Positions 15,106-23,170 of a stretch of DNA of 64,000 bases are shown piece by piece (within the stretch, counting starts at the first letter, position 1; the number at the start of each line of letters is the position of its first letter). This DNA comes from Paraburkholderia fungorum (GTDB taxonomy: Bacteria > Pseudomonadota > Gammaproteobacteria > Burkholderiales > Burkholderiaceae): assembly GCF_003610895.1 (NCBI RefSeq), contig NZ_MCAS01000023.1, forward strand, positions 341,732 through 405,731. The letters run 5' to 3'. The translations under genes were made by a program, and so were the position numbers. Below the pieces are notes generated by a model, which was not told the DNA's origin, searched no databases, and worked only from the letters and a program-made list of their open reading frames with translations.

Positions 15106-16152
15106 ATGAACCGAGGCTCGAGTCCGATGCCCACGACCACGATGCGCGTGATGAGCGCGAAGCGCGCTGCCGCGATCTGGTTCGCGCTCGCCGGAATCGC
15201 CCTTGTTGTGCTGACGGCTTCGCTCGCGCTCGGCAGCGTATCGCTCGCACCCGCGCGCGTGTTGGCGGCGCTGCTGCCGTCGCATGCCGAGTCCGCCGAT
15301 CTGGCCGGCGAGATCGTGCGCACACTGCGTTTGCCGCGCGCGCTGGCTGGCTTCGCGTGCGGCGCGTTGCTGGCGCTGGCCGGTGCGTTGCTGCAAGTGC
15401 TGTTGCGCAACCCGTTGGCCGAACCCTACGTATTGGGCGTATCGGGCGGCGCGGCGACGTTCGCGCTGGTCGCGATGATCGCCGGTTGCGCGTGGTGGAT
15501 CGTCGATGCCAGCGCGTTTGCCGGCGCTTTCGTGTCGATCCTGCTGGTGCTCGGTCTCGCCCGCCGGGAGTTGTGGCGAGGCGAGCCGCAGGATACGTCG
15601 CCGCGTTTGCTGCTGACCGGCGCCGTGATCGCGGCCGGTTGGGGCGCCGTGATTACCTTGCTGCTCAACCTCGCGCCGGACAACCGGCTGCGCGGTATGT
15701 TGTTCTGGCTGACCGGCGATCTGAACGGCGGCGCGATGCCCTGGATGGCGCTCGTCGCGCTGGTTGTCGCTCTGGTGGCGATCGTACCCGCCGCGCCGCG
15801 TCTGAACGTGCTGCTGCGCGGCGATGCCGCCGCGCAGGCACTCGGCGTTGCCGTGATGCCGCTGCGCCTGCGCGTGTATCTGGTGGCGTCGCTCGCGGCT
15901 GCCGCGGCGGTAACGACGGCGGGCACCATCGGTTTTGTCGGCCTCGTAGTGCCGCATGTGCTGCGGCTCGCGTTCGGCAACGATCAGCGCATGCTGCTGC
16001 CGGCGGCGGCGCTCGGCGGTGGCGTTGCGGTGATGGGTGCGGACCTGATCGCGCGGACCGTGGTCGCACCGGCGCAATTGCCGGTCGGCGTGATCACGTC
16101 GATCGTGGGTGTGCCAGTGTTTCTGTGGATGCTATTGCGCAGGCGCCGATGA
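15106..16152 (+). CDS. btuC: Cobalamin ABC transporter permease (FecCD family)
   Basis: About 348 residues of the FecCD permease family, with roughly ten hydrophobic helices. Family landmarks are 'RTLRLPRALAGFACGALLA', 'LRNPLAEPYVLGVSGGA', and 'GTIGFVGLVVPHVLR', the coupling-helix region that docks on the ATPase. It overlaps the ATPase gene by 4 bp and lies in the cobalamin block with btuF on the facing strand, so B12 is the likely substrate rather than a siderophore. The start is uncertain: ATGs at 15106, 15127, 15142 and 15151 are all in frame, and none has a strong Shine-Dalgarno. Confidence 0.88.
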   Translation: MNRGSSPMPTTTMRVMSAKRAAAIWFALAGIALVVLTASLALGSVSLAPARVLAALLPSHAESADLAGEIVRTLRLPRALAGFACGALLALAGALLQVLLRNPLAEPYVLGVSGGAATFALVAMIAGCAWWIVDASAFAGAFVSILLVLGLARRELWRGEPQDTSPRLLLTGAVIAAGWGAVITLLLNLAPDNRLRGMLFWLTGDLNGGAMPWMALVALVVALVAIVPAAPRLNVLLRGDAAAQALGVAVMPLRLRVYLVASLAAAAAVTTAGTIGFVGLVVPHVLRLAFGNDQRMLLPAAALGGGVAVMGADLIARTVVAPAQLPVGVITSIVGVPVFLWMLLRRRR

Positions 16153-16988
16153 TGAACCCACACGACGCCCCCCAAGTGGCGCTCAGCGCGCAACGCCTGA
16201 GCTTGCGCGCGGGCATGCGCACCTTGCTCGACGCGTTCACGCATACGTTCTACGCAGGCGAGATCTGGTGCATCGCCGGACCGAACGGCGCGGGCAAGAC
16301 GACCTTGCTGTCCACACTGGCGGGTCTCGCTCAACCGTCGGCGGGCCATGTCGAACTCGACGGCGTGCGTCTCGCCGACTGGCAGCCGCTCCCGCTCGCG
16401 CAGCGTCGCGCGCTGATGCCGCAAAGCGCAGCGGACGCTTTCAGCGCGAGCGTGCTCGACATCGTGATGCTGAACCGCTTTCCGCATCTGAGCGGCTGGG
16501 GCTGGGAAGGCGAAGCCGATCGTGCGGCGGCGCATGCCGCGTTAGATAGTCTGGGACTCACCGCATTCGCCGCGCGCGACGTGCTCTCGCTTTCGGGCGG
16601 TGAACGTCAACGCGTCGCGCTGGCCGCGGTGTTGTGCCAGGAGGCGCCGTTGTTGCTGCTCGACGAACCGCTCTCGCATCTGGATCTGCACCACCAGATC
16701 GATTGTCTGGAAGCGTTGACCGCCTGGACGCGCGAGCCTCGGCGTACAGTGATGTTTTCGTGCCACGATCTGAATCTCGCGCGCCGCTTTGCGACTCATG
16801 CGCTGCTGCTCGACGGCAACGGCGGCGCGTATGCCGGACCGGTGCACGACGTGCTGACGCCCACGCTGACGAGCCGTGCGTTCGGCTATCCATTGATTCT
16901 GATTCGCGACGGCGAGCATGAGGCGCTGATTCCCGCGCCGCGCTCGCGTCACGAATCGCTTGCGGCTGATGACACAGCGGCAGGCTAA
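16149..16988 (+). CDS. btuD: Cobalamin ABC transporter ATP-binding protein
   Basis: 279 residues from the ATG at 16149, overlapping the btuC stop. Walker A is 'GPNGAGKTT', the ABC signature is 'LSGGERQR', and Walker B with the catalytic Glu is 'LLLLDEPLSHLD'. The switch His is in 'FSCHDLNLA'. These place it with the BtuD/FepC ATPases that drive B12 or siderophore import. It works with the permease at 15106 and probably with the binding protein at 19634. The long open frame upstream of 16149 in the same phase is a shadow of btuC. Confidence 0.9.
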   Translation: MMNPHDAPQVALSAQRLSLRAGMRTLLDAFTHTFYAGEIWCIAGPNGAGKTTLLSTLAGLAQPSAGHVELDGVRLADWQPLPLAQRRALMPQSAADAFSASVLDIVMLNRFPHLSGWGWEGEADRAAAHAALDSLGLTAFAARDVLSLSGGERQRVALAAVLCQEAPLLLLDEPLSHLDLHHQIDCLEALTAWTREPRRTVMFSCHDLNLARRFATHALLLDGNGGAYAGPVHDVLTPTLTSRAFGYPLILIRDGEHEALIPAPRSRHESLAADDTAAG

Positions 16989-17027
16989 ACACCTTATAAC
17001 AACACCCTCTCTCTGTTTGAAACGTCT

Positions 17028-18089
17028 ATGACTTCTTTACCAGGTTTGCCGGGATTGACCGACGTCGAACCGCTCGACCAAACGTTGCGCGCCGAACTGC
17101 AGCACATTATCGATACCAAGACCAAGCCGCCTGGCAGTCTTGGACGGCTCGAAACACTCGCGCGGCAGTTGGGATTGATCCAGCGCACAACGCACCCTAC
17201 GGTCGCGCTCCCGGCGATGATCGTGTTCGCCGGCGATCACGGCATTGCGCAGGAGGGCGTGAGTCCTTATCCGCAAGCGGTGACCGCGCAAATGGTCGCC
17301 AACTTTCTCGCGGGCGGCGCGGCGATCAATGCTTTGAGCCGCGTCTGCGGCGTCGAACTCGAAGTGGTCAACTCGGGCATCGCGACGCCGCTGCCATCCA
17401 CTGAAGGTCTTATCGATATTCCGGTTGCGGCCGGCACGCGCAACTTCGCGCACGAACCCGCGATGACGCGTGAACAGGCGCTGGCCGCGATGCAGGCGGG
17501 CGCGGCTCGCGTGCGGCATCATGCGGCGCTAGGCACCAATGTGATCGGCTTCGGCGAGATGGGCATTGCGAATACGTCGTCGGCTGCGTGTCTGATGAGC
17601 CGCCTGTGCGGCGTGCCGATCGACGAATGTGTCGGACGCGGCACGGGTCTCGACAATGCGGGGCTGGCGAAAAAGCGCAACGTGCTGGCTTCGGCACTCG
17701 CGCATCACGTCGTTTCCAACGATCCGCTCGACGTGCTCGCCACTTTCGGCGGCTTTGAAATCGCCATGATGACGGGCGCATATCTCGCCGCCGCGCAAGC
17801 GCGGATGACGATCCTCGTCGACGGTTTCATCGCGACTTCGGCATTGCTGGTGGCCGATGCGTTCGCACCGAACGTGCGCGAGTATTGTGTGTTCGCGCAT
17901 GCGTCGAATGAGGCGGGGCATCGGCGCATGCTCGATCATTTCGGTGCGCTGCCGTTGCTTTCGCTCGACATGCGTCTCGGCGAAGGCACTGGCGCAGTAC
18001 TCGCGGTGCCGTTGCTGCGCGCAGCGGTGGCGTTCATCAATGAAATGGCGAGCTTCGAATCGGCTGGGGTTGCGAATCGCGATGCCTGA
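17028..18089 (+). CDS. cobT: Nicotinate-nucleotide--dimethylbenzimidazole phosphoribosyltransferase
   Basis: 353 residues. CobT makes alpha-ribazole-5'-phosphate from dimethylbenzimidazole and nicotinate mononucleotide, activating the lower ligand of cobalamin. Hallmarks are 'KTKPPGSLGRLE' near residue 30, 'FAGDHGIAQEGVSPYPQ', 'FGEMGIANTSSAA' and 'RGTGLDNAGL'. The catalytic Glu near the C-terminus is in 'RLGEGTGAVLA'. It begins 39 bp after btuD and precedes cobS, so transporter and nucleotide-loop genes are likely one transcript under the riboswitch. Confidence 0.96.
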   Translation: MTSLPGLPGLTDVEPLDQTLRAELQHIIDTKTKPPGSLGRLETLARQLGLIQRTTHPTVALPAMIVFAGDHGIAQEGVSPYPQAVTAQMVANFLAGGAAINALSRVCGVELEVVNSGIATPLPSTEGLIDIPVAAGTRNFAHEPAMTREQALAAMQAGAARVRHHAALGTNVIGFGEMGIANTSSAACLMSRLCGVPIDECVGRGTGLDNAGLAKKRNVLASALAHHVVSNDPLDVLATFGGFEIAMMTGAYLAAAQARMTILVDGFIATSALLVADAFAPNVREYCVFAHASNEAGHRRMLDHFGALPLLSLDMRLGEGTGAVLAVPLLRAAVAFINEMASFESAGVANRDA

Positions 18090-18152
18090 CTCATCGTACA
18101 AAGCGCCCGTATACGAAGCGCTGTCGTACAGAAGCGCGCGTCCGGCTCACTT

Positions 18153-18929
18153 ATGAACCCGCTCGCTGAACTGCGTTATTTCTTCACGGCGCTCGGCTAT
18201 TTCACGCGCGTACCGGTGCCGCGCTGGGTTGGCTACGAACCGCACTATCTGAATGCGGCGGCACGTTATTTTCCGCTCGTCGGTCTATTGATTGGCGGAT
18301 TGAGCGCGCTGGTCTATCTCGCGGCGTTGCATGTCTTTCCCGCCGGCGTGGCGGTGCTGCTGTCGATGGCGGCGTCGCTTCTCGTGACTGGCGCGTTTCA
18401 CGAGGACGGACTCGCCGATTGCGCCGATGCGTTCGGTGGCGCCTATACGCGCGAGGACGTGTTGCGCATCATGCACGATTCGCGCATCGGCGCTTTCGGG
18501 GCCATCGCGCTCGTGATCGCGTTGGCGCTGAAATGGCAAACGCTCGCCGCGTTGCCGCCGGTGCGCGCTGCGAGTCTGATGATTGCGGCGCATGCGGCAA
18601 GCCGCGTGTTTGCCATCAGCTATCTGGCCACGCTCGACTATGTGCGCACCGAAGGCAAAGCCAAACCGGTCGCGCAACGCCTGAGTAGTCCCGCGTTGCT
18701 CTGCGCGGCGGTGTCCGGTTTGCCGTTGCTGCTCTGGCCGAACGGGCCCGGGTTGCCGGATTGGCGCTTCGCCGGCGCGGCGTTCGTCGTGCTGGCGGCG
18801 CTGCGGTTTGCCATGGGGCGTTACTTCGTCAAACGGATTGGCGGCTACACCGGCGACTGCCTGGGCTTCGCACAACAGATTTTTGAATTGAGCATCTATC
18901 TGCTGGGGCTTGCATGGATATCGTCCTGA
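18153..18929 (+). CDS. cobS: Adenosylcobinamide-GDP ribazoletransferase (cobalamin synthase)
   Basis: 258 residues, an integral membrane enzyme that joins alpha-ribazole (or its phosphate) to adenosylcobinamide-GDP in the last step of nucleotide-loop assembly. Typical motifs are 'YFTRVPVPRWVGY' at the N-terminus, the acidic metal-binding 'FHEDGLADCADAFGG' and 'RIMHDSRIGAFGA'. The C-terminal 'GGYTGDCLGFAQQ' is also diagnostic. Several hydrophobic segments fit an inner-membrane protein. Its end overlaps cobC by 16 bp. Confidence 0.95.
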   Translation: MNPLAELRYFFTALGYFTRVPVPRWVGYEPHYLNAAARYFPLVGLLIGGLSALVYLAALHVFPAGVAVLLSMAASLLVTGAFHEDGLADCADAFGGAYTREDVLRIMHDSRIGAFGAIALVIALALKWQTLAALPPVRAASLMIAAHAASRVFAISYLATLDYVRTEGKAKPVAQRLSSPALLCAAVSGLPLLLWPNGPGLPDWRFAGAAFVVLAALRFAMGRYFVKRIGGYTGDCLGFAQQIFELSIYLLGLAWISS

Positions 18930-19504
18930 TCCGTCATCCCGCTGTCGCGATCGATGCGGGCGTGTGTTACGGCCAGAGCGACATCGCGCTTGCCGAGGAT
19001 GCGGAAGTGTCCTCAACCGCGCTTGCGTTGAAACTCGCCACGTTGCAGGTGCCGCCGCCGCGCGTGTTCATCTCGAGCCCGCTGACGCGTTGCTCGGCGC
19101 TCGCCGCCGCCATGGCGAACGATTTCGGTTGCGCGCTCAGCCATGACGACCGTCTGCAGGAAATGAACTTCGGCGCCTGGGAGCTGCAGCGCTGGGATGC
19201 GATCGATCGCGCGCTGCTCGATGACTGGGCGGCCAATTTTGAACACGCGCGTGCGCACGGCGGCGAGAGTGTTGCGCAATTCGTCGCGCGGGTGCGGGCG
19301 TGGTTCGACGCGTTCGCGCAGACGCGCGAGCTGTCGCCGGCGTATGTGGTCACGCATGCCGGCGTCATGCGGGTGATCGCGTCGCTCATGCTGGATGTGC
19401 CGCTGGAGCGCTGCCTGCGCTGGTCGTTGGAGATGACCGGGATTGTCTGGCTGCGCAGGGATGAGGGGGCGCAGGAGTGGTCGTTGGTGAGGTGGAATGC
19501 GTGA
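18914..19504 (+). CDS. cobC: Alpha-ribazole phosphatase (histidine phosphatase family)
   Basis: 196 residues of the phosphoglycerate-mutase-like histidine phosphatase superfamily. The catalytic His is in 'DIVLIRHPAV' (RHP in place of the common RHG), and the second His is in 'YVVTHAGVMR'. 'FISSPLTRCSALA' supplies further phosphate-pocket residues, and the acid/base Glu is in 'EMNFGAWELQRWD'. Position at the end of btuCD-cobT-cobS, with a 16-bp overlap, supports removal of the 5'-phosphate of ribazole or adenosylcobalamin phosphate rather than a general phosphatase role. Confidence 0.88.
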   Translation: MDIVLIRHPAVAIDAGVCYGQSDIALAEDAEVSSTALALKLATLQVPPPRVFISSPLTRCSALAAAMANDFGCALSHDDRLQEMNFGAWELQRWDAIDRALLDDWAANFEHARAHGGESVAQFVARVRAWFDAFAQTRELSPAYVVTHAGVMRVIASLMLDVPLERCLRWSLEMTGIVWLRRDEGAQEWSLVRWNA

Positions 19505-19596
19505 GGTGTGTGCGCTGCGTGGGCCCTGCTCTAATTGCGCCAGGCGGCGCCCTGATCGTGCCGCTTTTCCCGAAGATTCGTCACGGGATTGCGTAT

Positions 19597-19627
19597 TCGC
19601 GCCACTTCTTATCAAAAAGTGGCGCGA
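19597..19627. terminator. Stem-loop between convergent cobC and btuF, possible terminator
   Basis: An 11-bp perfect stem (TCGCGCCACTT with AAGTGGCGCGA) between the two convergent gene ends. It lacks a clean T-run on either strand, so intrinsic termination is uncertain. Confidence 0.45.
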
Positions 19628-19633
19628 TTAAAG

Positions 19634-20545
19634 TCACTGCGCGCCGCTCTTCCTGCGCGAGCGTGCCAGGTCGAGGTCCTCGCATATCTGCTTTGCCCCT
19701 TGCGCAATACGCGGCGCCGGCCGGCTGATCAGATCGCCGTCGATGGCGAACAGGTTATTGTTTGCCACCGCCTTCAGGCTCGGCCACGCACGCCATGTGG
19801 CGAGTTGCGGCAGGGGGGTATCCGGTTTGGTCGCGCCGGGCGCAGCCGTGAAGATTGCTTCCGGGTTCGCCGCGAGTACGGCTTCAGTCGAAACGGTCGG
19901 CACCAGCGGCTCCAGTTTTGCAAACACATTGCGGCCGCCGCATAACGCAATCACGTCACTGATCATATGTTCGCCGTTGAGCGTCATCAACGGCTGATCC
20001 CACACCTGATAAAACACGCTGACAGGCGGCAGGCCGCTGTATTGCGTGCGCAATCGCGCGATGTCCTGACGGTATGCCGCAGCGGCCGCATTGGCGGTCG
20101 GCGAGGTGCCGAGCAATTGTCCGAGCTTTGTCAGCGATATGGCAACGTCGTCGAGATGATGCGGCTCGCTGAAGAACAGGGGGACATGCATCTCACGCAG
20201 GCGATCGAGTTGGCGCTGCGCGTTGCCATGCCGCCATACAACGATCAGATCGGGCTTCAGCGCGACGATCCGTTCGAGGTCGAGCGCCTTGTTATCGCCG
20301 ACGCGCGGCAATTGCTTCGCTTCAGGCGGGTAGTCGCTATACGACACGGCGCCGACCAGTTTCGCGCCACCGCCGGCGGCATACAGCAGTTCGGTGACAT
20401 GCGGCGCGAGACTGATGACGCGCTGCGCGGGTGCAGGCAGGGTGACGGTTGCGCCGGAATCGTCGGTGACGGTGATGGCGGCGTGCGCATGCACGGTGCC
20501 TGCGAAAAGCGCTGTGGCGATGGCGAAACGCAAGCGGCGCATCAT
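19634..20545 (-). CDS. btuF: Cobalamin-binding periplasmic protein
   Basis: 303 residues from the tandem ATGATG at 20545/20542, overlapping the end of cobD. A signal peptide is visible ('RLRFAIATALFAGTVHAHA'). The mature protein begins 'ITVTDDSGATVTLPAPAQR' with 'VISLAPHVTELLYAAGG', the standard opening of class III substrate-binding proteins of the BtuF/FhuD type. It would deliver corrinoid to BtuCD, whose genes lie on the opposite strand 3 kb away. It is last in the cobU-cbiB-cobD-btuF minus-strand unit. A different tetrapyrrole or siderophore ligand is unlikely given the context. Confidence 0.87.
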   Translation of the reverse strand: MMRRLRFAIATALFAGTVHAHAAITVTDDSGATVTLPAPAQRVISLAPHVTELLYAAGGGAKLVGAVSYSDYPPEAKQLPRVGDNKALDLERIVALKPDLIVVWRHGNAQRQLDRLREMHVPLFFSEPHHLDDVAISLTKLGQLLGTSPTANAAAAAYRQDIARLRTQYSGLPPVSVFYQVWDQPLMTLNGEHMISDVIALCGGRNVFAKLEPLVPTVSTEAVLAANPEAIFTAAPGATKPDTPLPQLATWRAWPSLKAVANNNLFAIDGDLISRPAPRIAQGAKQICEDLDLARSRRKSGAQ

Positions 20546-21579
20546 CGCAGCGCCTCGCGCAAACTCTCTTCGAAACGCGCCCATTCGGCGTCGTTCGCGG
20601 GCAGCCCGAAGCGTACGCTGCCCGACGCCGTGAAGAGGCGGGTCCACACGCCACGCCGCGCCAGCGCTTCGTGCAGAGCAGCCGCGCGCGCATCGTCGGT
20701 CCACGCGAAGAGCGGCGTGCTTCGTGTGGCAAAACCGTGTGCATGCAACAGACTCACCAGACGGGCGCTTTCGGCAGCGAGCCGCGTGCGCATCTGTTGC
20801 TGCCACACTTCGTCTTCAAACGCGGCCTTGACGGCGTGCCGAGCGGGGCCACTGACGGTCCAGGCGCCGAGCGTACGGCGCAATGCGCCGAGCAAAGCGG
20901 GCGCGGCCAGGACGAATCCCGCGCGCGCACCGGCAAGACCAAAGAATTTGCCCGGCGAACGTAGCACGATTAGCCCGTCGCGATGAGTGTTTGCCGCGAG
21001 CGAGGCTGAAGGCAGCGTGTCGGCGAAAGCCTCGTCGATCAACAACGTGCCGTTGCGCGCGCTGAGTTGCGCATGCCAGTCCAGCAGCTTGCCGGCGTTC
21101 AGATGTTCCGCCGTCGGATTGTTAGGATTCACGACGACCACGTGAGTGAGCGGCTCGGGCAAGCTGTCCCAGGACACGTCCAGTTGCACGACTTCGTGTC
21201 CAGCCTGCTCGAAGGCAGGCGCATATTCGCTATACGTGAGCGGCGCGATGCCGACCCGGGCACACGGCAGCAGCGAGGGCAGCGCGCGAATCGCGGCCTG
21301 GCTTCCTGCTACGGGCAGCACGTGCGCGGCATCGGGCGCGCCATAGTAGCGCGCGGCACAGGCGGCAAAGCCGTCGCCTTCGTCGGGCAGGCGGCGCCAG
21401 ACATCGGCGGGAACCGGCGGCACCGGATAGCCGTGCGGATTGATACCCGTCGACAGGTCGAGCCATTGTGCGTAGGGAATGCCGTAACGCGCGGCCGCTT
21501 CGTGCAGATTGCCGCCGTGGGTTACGGCGTTGAGCGGGGTCCCGGTAGCGACTTTATAAGCAGCCATTCGATCAGACAT
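20542..21579 (-). CDS. cobD: L-threonine-O-3-phosphate decarboxylase (PLP enzyme)
   Basis: 345 residues from the ATG at 21579 (an in-frame GTG at 21591 is also possible). It belongs to fold-type I PLP enzymes of the histidinol-phosphate aminotransferase type. The PLP-binding Lys is in 'LRSPGKFFGLAGARAGF', and the conserved Asn and Asp regions are 'VVVNPNNPTAE' and 'LLIDEAFAD'. The N-terminal 'THGGNLHEAAARYG' and 'WLDLSTGINPHGYP' are specific to CobD (called CobC in the Pseudomonas nomenclature). It makes (R)-1-aminopropan-2-ol phosphate, which CbiB attaches to the corrin. It overlaps cbiB by 8 bp. Confidence 0.93.
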   Translation of the reverse strand: MSDRMAAYKVATGTPLNAVTHGGNLHEAAARYGIPYAQWLDLSTGINPHGYPVPPVPADVWRRLPDEGDGFAACAARYYGAPDAAHVLPVAGSQAAIRALPSLLPCARVGIAPLTYSEYAPAFEQAGHEVVQLDVSWDSLPEPLTHVVVVNPNNPTAEHLNAGKLLDWHAQLSARNGTLLIDEAFADTLPSASLAANTHRDGLIVLRSPGKFFGLAGARAGFVLAAPALLGALRRTLGAWTVSGPARHAVKAAFEDEVWQQQMRTRLAAESARLVSLLHAHGFATRSTPLFAWTDDARAAALHEALARRGVWTRLFTASGSVRFGLPANDAEWARFEESLREALR

Positions 21580-22507
21580 GAAAGGGCACACTCAGCAAAG
21601 CCAGCACGATCAGCACCGCTAGCCAGAGAATGACCGTGCGTTCGACCAGCATCAGCGCAGCCGTGACGTGACTGGCTTTTGCTGGGTGGCCAAAACCTAG
21701 CGTGGGCCTGTGTTCAAGCGCGCCGTGATACACGGCGGGTCCGCCGATCAACACGTTCAGGCTGCCCGCGCCGGAAGCCATGACCGGTCCGGCGTTCGGA
21801 CTGTCCCAGCGCGGCGCCTGCTCGCGCCAGCAATGCAGCGCGGTGCGCGTGTCGCCGAGCAAGGCGTAGCTCGCGGCGGTGAGACGCGCGGGAATCCAGT
21901 TGAGCACGTCGTCGAGGCGCGCCGCGGCCCAGCCGAAGCGCAAATAGCGCGACGTGCGGTAACCCCACATGGCGTCGAGCGTGTTGGCCAGACGAAACCC
22001 CAGCGCGCCAGGACCGCCCGCGATCGCGAACCAGAACAGCGCGCCGAAGATCGCGTCGTTGCCGTTTTCAAGCGCCGATTCGACAGCGGCGCGCGAGAGC
22101 GCCGCTTCGTCGGCGTGAGTGGTGTCGCGCGACACGATACGCGCGGTCAGCAAGCGTGCTTGTGCCAGATCGCGTTGCGCGAGAGCCTGCGCGATCGGCG
22201 CGATGTGATCGTGCAGACTGCGCGCGCCGAGCGCGAACCACAGCAGCACGACATGTACCGCACAGGCCGCAAAAAACGGCAGTATGGAGACGAGGCACCA
22301 GGCGATCAGCACCGGCGGCATGACCGCCAGCGACCACGCGAGCAGCCCCTTGAGCCGCAAGCGGCGGCCGGTGTTGTAGCGCTTTTCGAGGCGCATCGCC
22401 CAGTTGCCGAAGCCGACCAGCGGATGCGCGGTGCGCGGCTCGCCGAGCCAACGGTCGATGGCGACGCCCGCCGTTGCCAGCGTAACGATCAAAGGCAGCG
22501 ACAGCAT
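21572..22507 (-). CDS. cbiB: Adenosylcobinamide-phosphate synthase (membrane)
   Basis: 311 residues. CbiB condenses adenosylcobyric acid with aminopropanol phosphate at the membrane. Family-typical parts are 'DRWLGEPRTAHPLVGFGN' near the N-terminus, 'IVSRDTTHADEAALSRAAVE' and 'NDAIFGALFWFAIAGGPGA'. Several transmembrane stretches are present. Its ATG at 22507 overlaps the cobU stop by one base, and it overlaps cobD at the other end, so translation is tightly coupled. The enzyme is called CobD in the Pseudomonas naming scheme. Confidence 0.94.
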   Translation of the reverse strand: MLSLPLIVTLATAGVAIDRWLGEPRTAHPLVGFGNWAMRLEKRYNTGRRLRLKGLLAWSLAVMPPVLIAWCLVSILPFFAACAVHVVLLWFALGARSLHDHIAPIAQALAQRDLAQARLLTARIVSRDTTHADEAALSRAAVESALENGNDAIFGALFWFAIAGGPGALGFRLANTLDAMWGYRTSRYLRFGWAAARLDDVLNWIPARLTAASYALLGDTRTALHCWREQAPRWDSPNAGPVMASGAGSLNVLIGGPAVYHGALEHRPTLGFGHPAKASHVTAALMLVERTVILWLAVLIVLALLSVPFHV

Positions 22508-23061
22508 TACGGATTGCCCGAGGTTTTCAGCGCGAGTGGCAAGCCCGCGACCATCATCGTGACGTGGGTGCTCAATGCGGCGATGCGCTGATTGAGCCGC
22601 CCGAGTTCATCGACATAGAGGCGGGTTGCCGCGCCGAGCGGCACCACGCCCAACCCGATTTCGTTGCTGACCACGATGACCTTCCCTTTGGCGTTGATGA
22701 GCGCCGCTTCCAGCGCAGCAAGGTGCGCGTGATATTGATCGACCGGCAAGCCGTTGCTGTCAGGCGGACACAGCAGACCGGCGAGCCACAGCGTCAGGCA
22801 GTCAAGCAGAATACAGTGGCCGTGCGCATCGATTTGTGACACCGCGCCGGCGAGATCGACGCCGGCTTCAAGCAAAGCCCAATGCGCCGGACGCCGCTCG
22901 CGATGATGCGCGATGCGCGCGCTGAATTCGGCGTCGTCAACCACGCGGGCGGTGGCGATGTACGTGACGGGCAGGGCGCTATCGTTTGCCAGTTGTTCGG
23001 CGTGCACGCTCTTGCCGGAACGGGCGCCGCCGAGAACGAAGGTGAGGTCGCGGGAAATCAT
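22507..23061 (-). CDS. cobU: Adenosylcobinamide kinase / guanylyltransferase
   Basis: 184 residues from the ATG at 23061. This bifunctional enzyme phosphorylates adenosylcobinamide and then transfers GMP. The P-loop is 'VLGGARSGKSVHAE' at residues 8-21. 'TYIATARV' and 'HRERRPAHW' (with the guanylylated His region) follow, and 'IVVSNEIGLGVVP' is a family hallmark. It is the first gene of the minus-strand cobU-cbiB-cobD-btuF unit, and its start diverges from cobQ across about 110 bp. It is named CobP in Pseudomonas. Confidence 0.94.
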   Translation of the reverse strand: MISRDLTFVLGGARSGKSVHAEQLANDSALPVTYIATARVVDDAEFSARIAHHRERRPAHWALLEAGVDLAGAVSQIDAHGHCILLDCLTLWLAGLLCPPDSNGLPVDQYHAHLAALEAALINAKGKVIVVSNEIGLGVVPLGAATRLYVDELGRLNQRIAALSTHVTMMVAGLPLALKTSGNP

Positions 23062-23170
23062 CGCGTGATTGTACCGGCGTGTGCAGGCGTGCAGTGCATG
23101 CCTGCACGATGGGATAATGCCGCGCTCATGGCCTGCATTCATTGCTATTCAACGCTGGACCCGAGCTCCC

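Noticed and set aside
15357..16148. N-terminal extension of the btuD frame
   Set aside because: Arg-rich shadow of btuC; the conserved ATPase starts at 16149.
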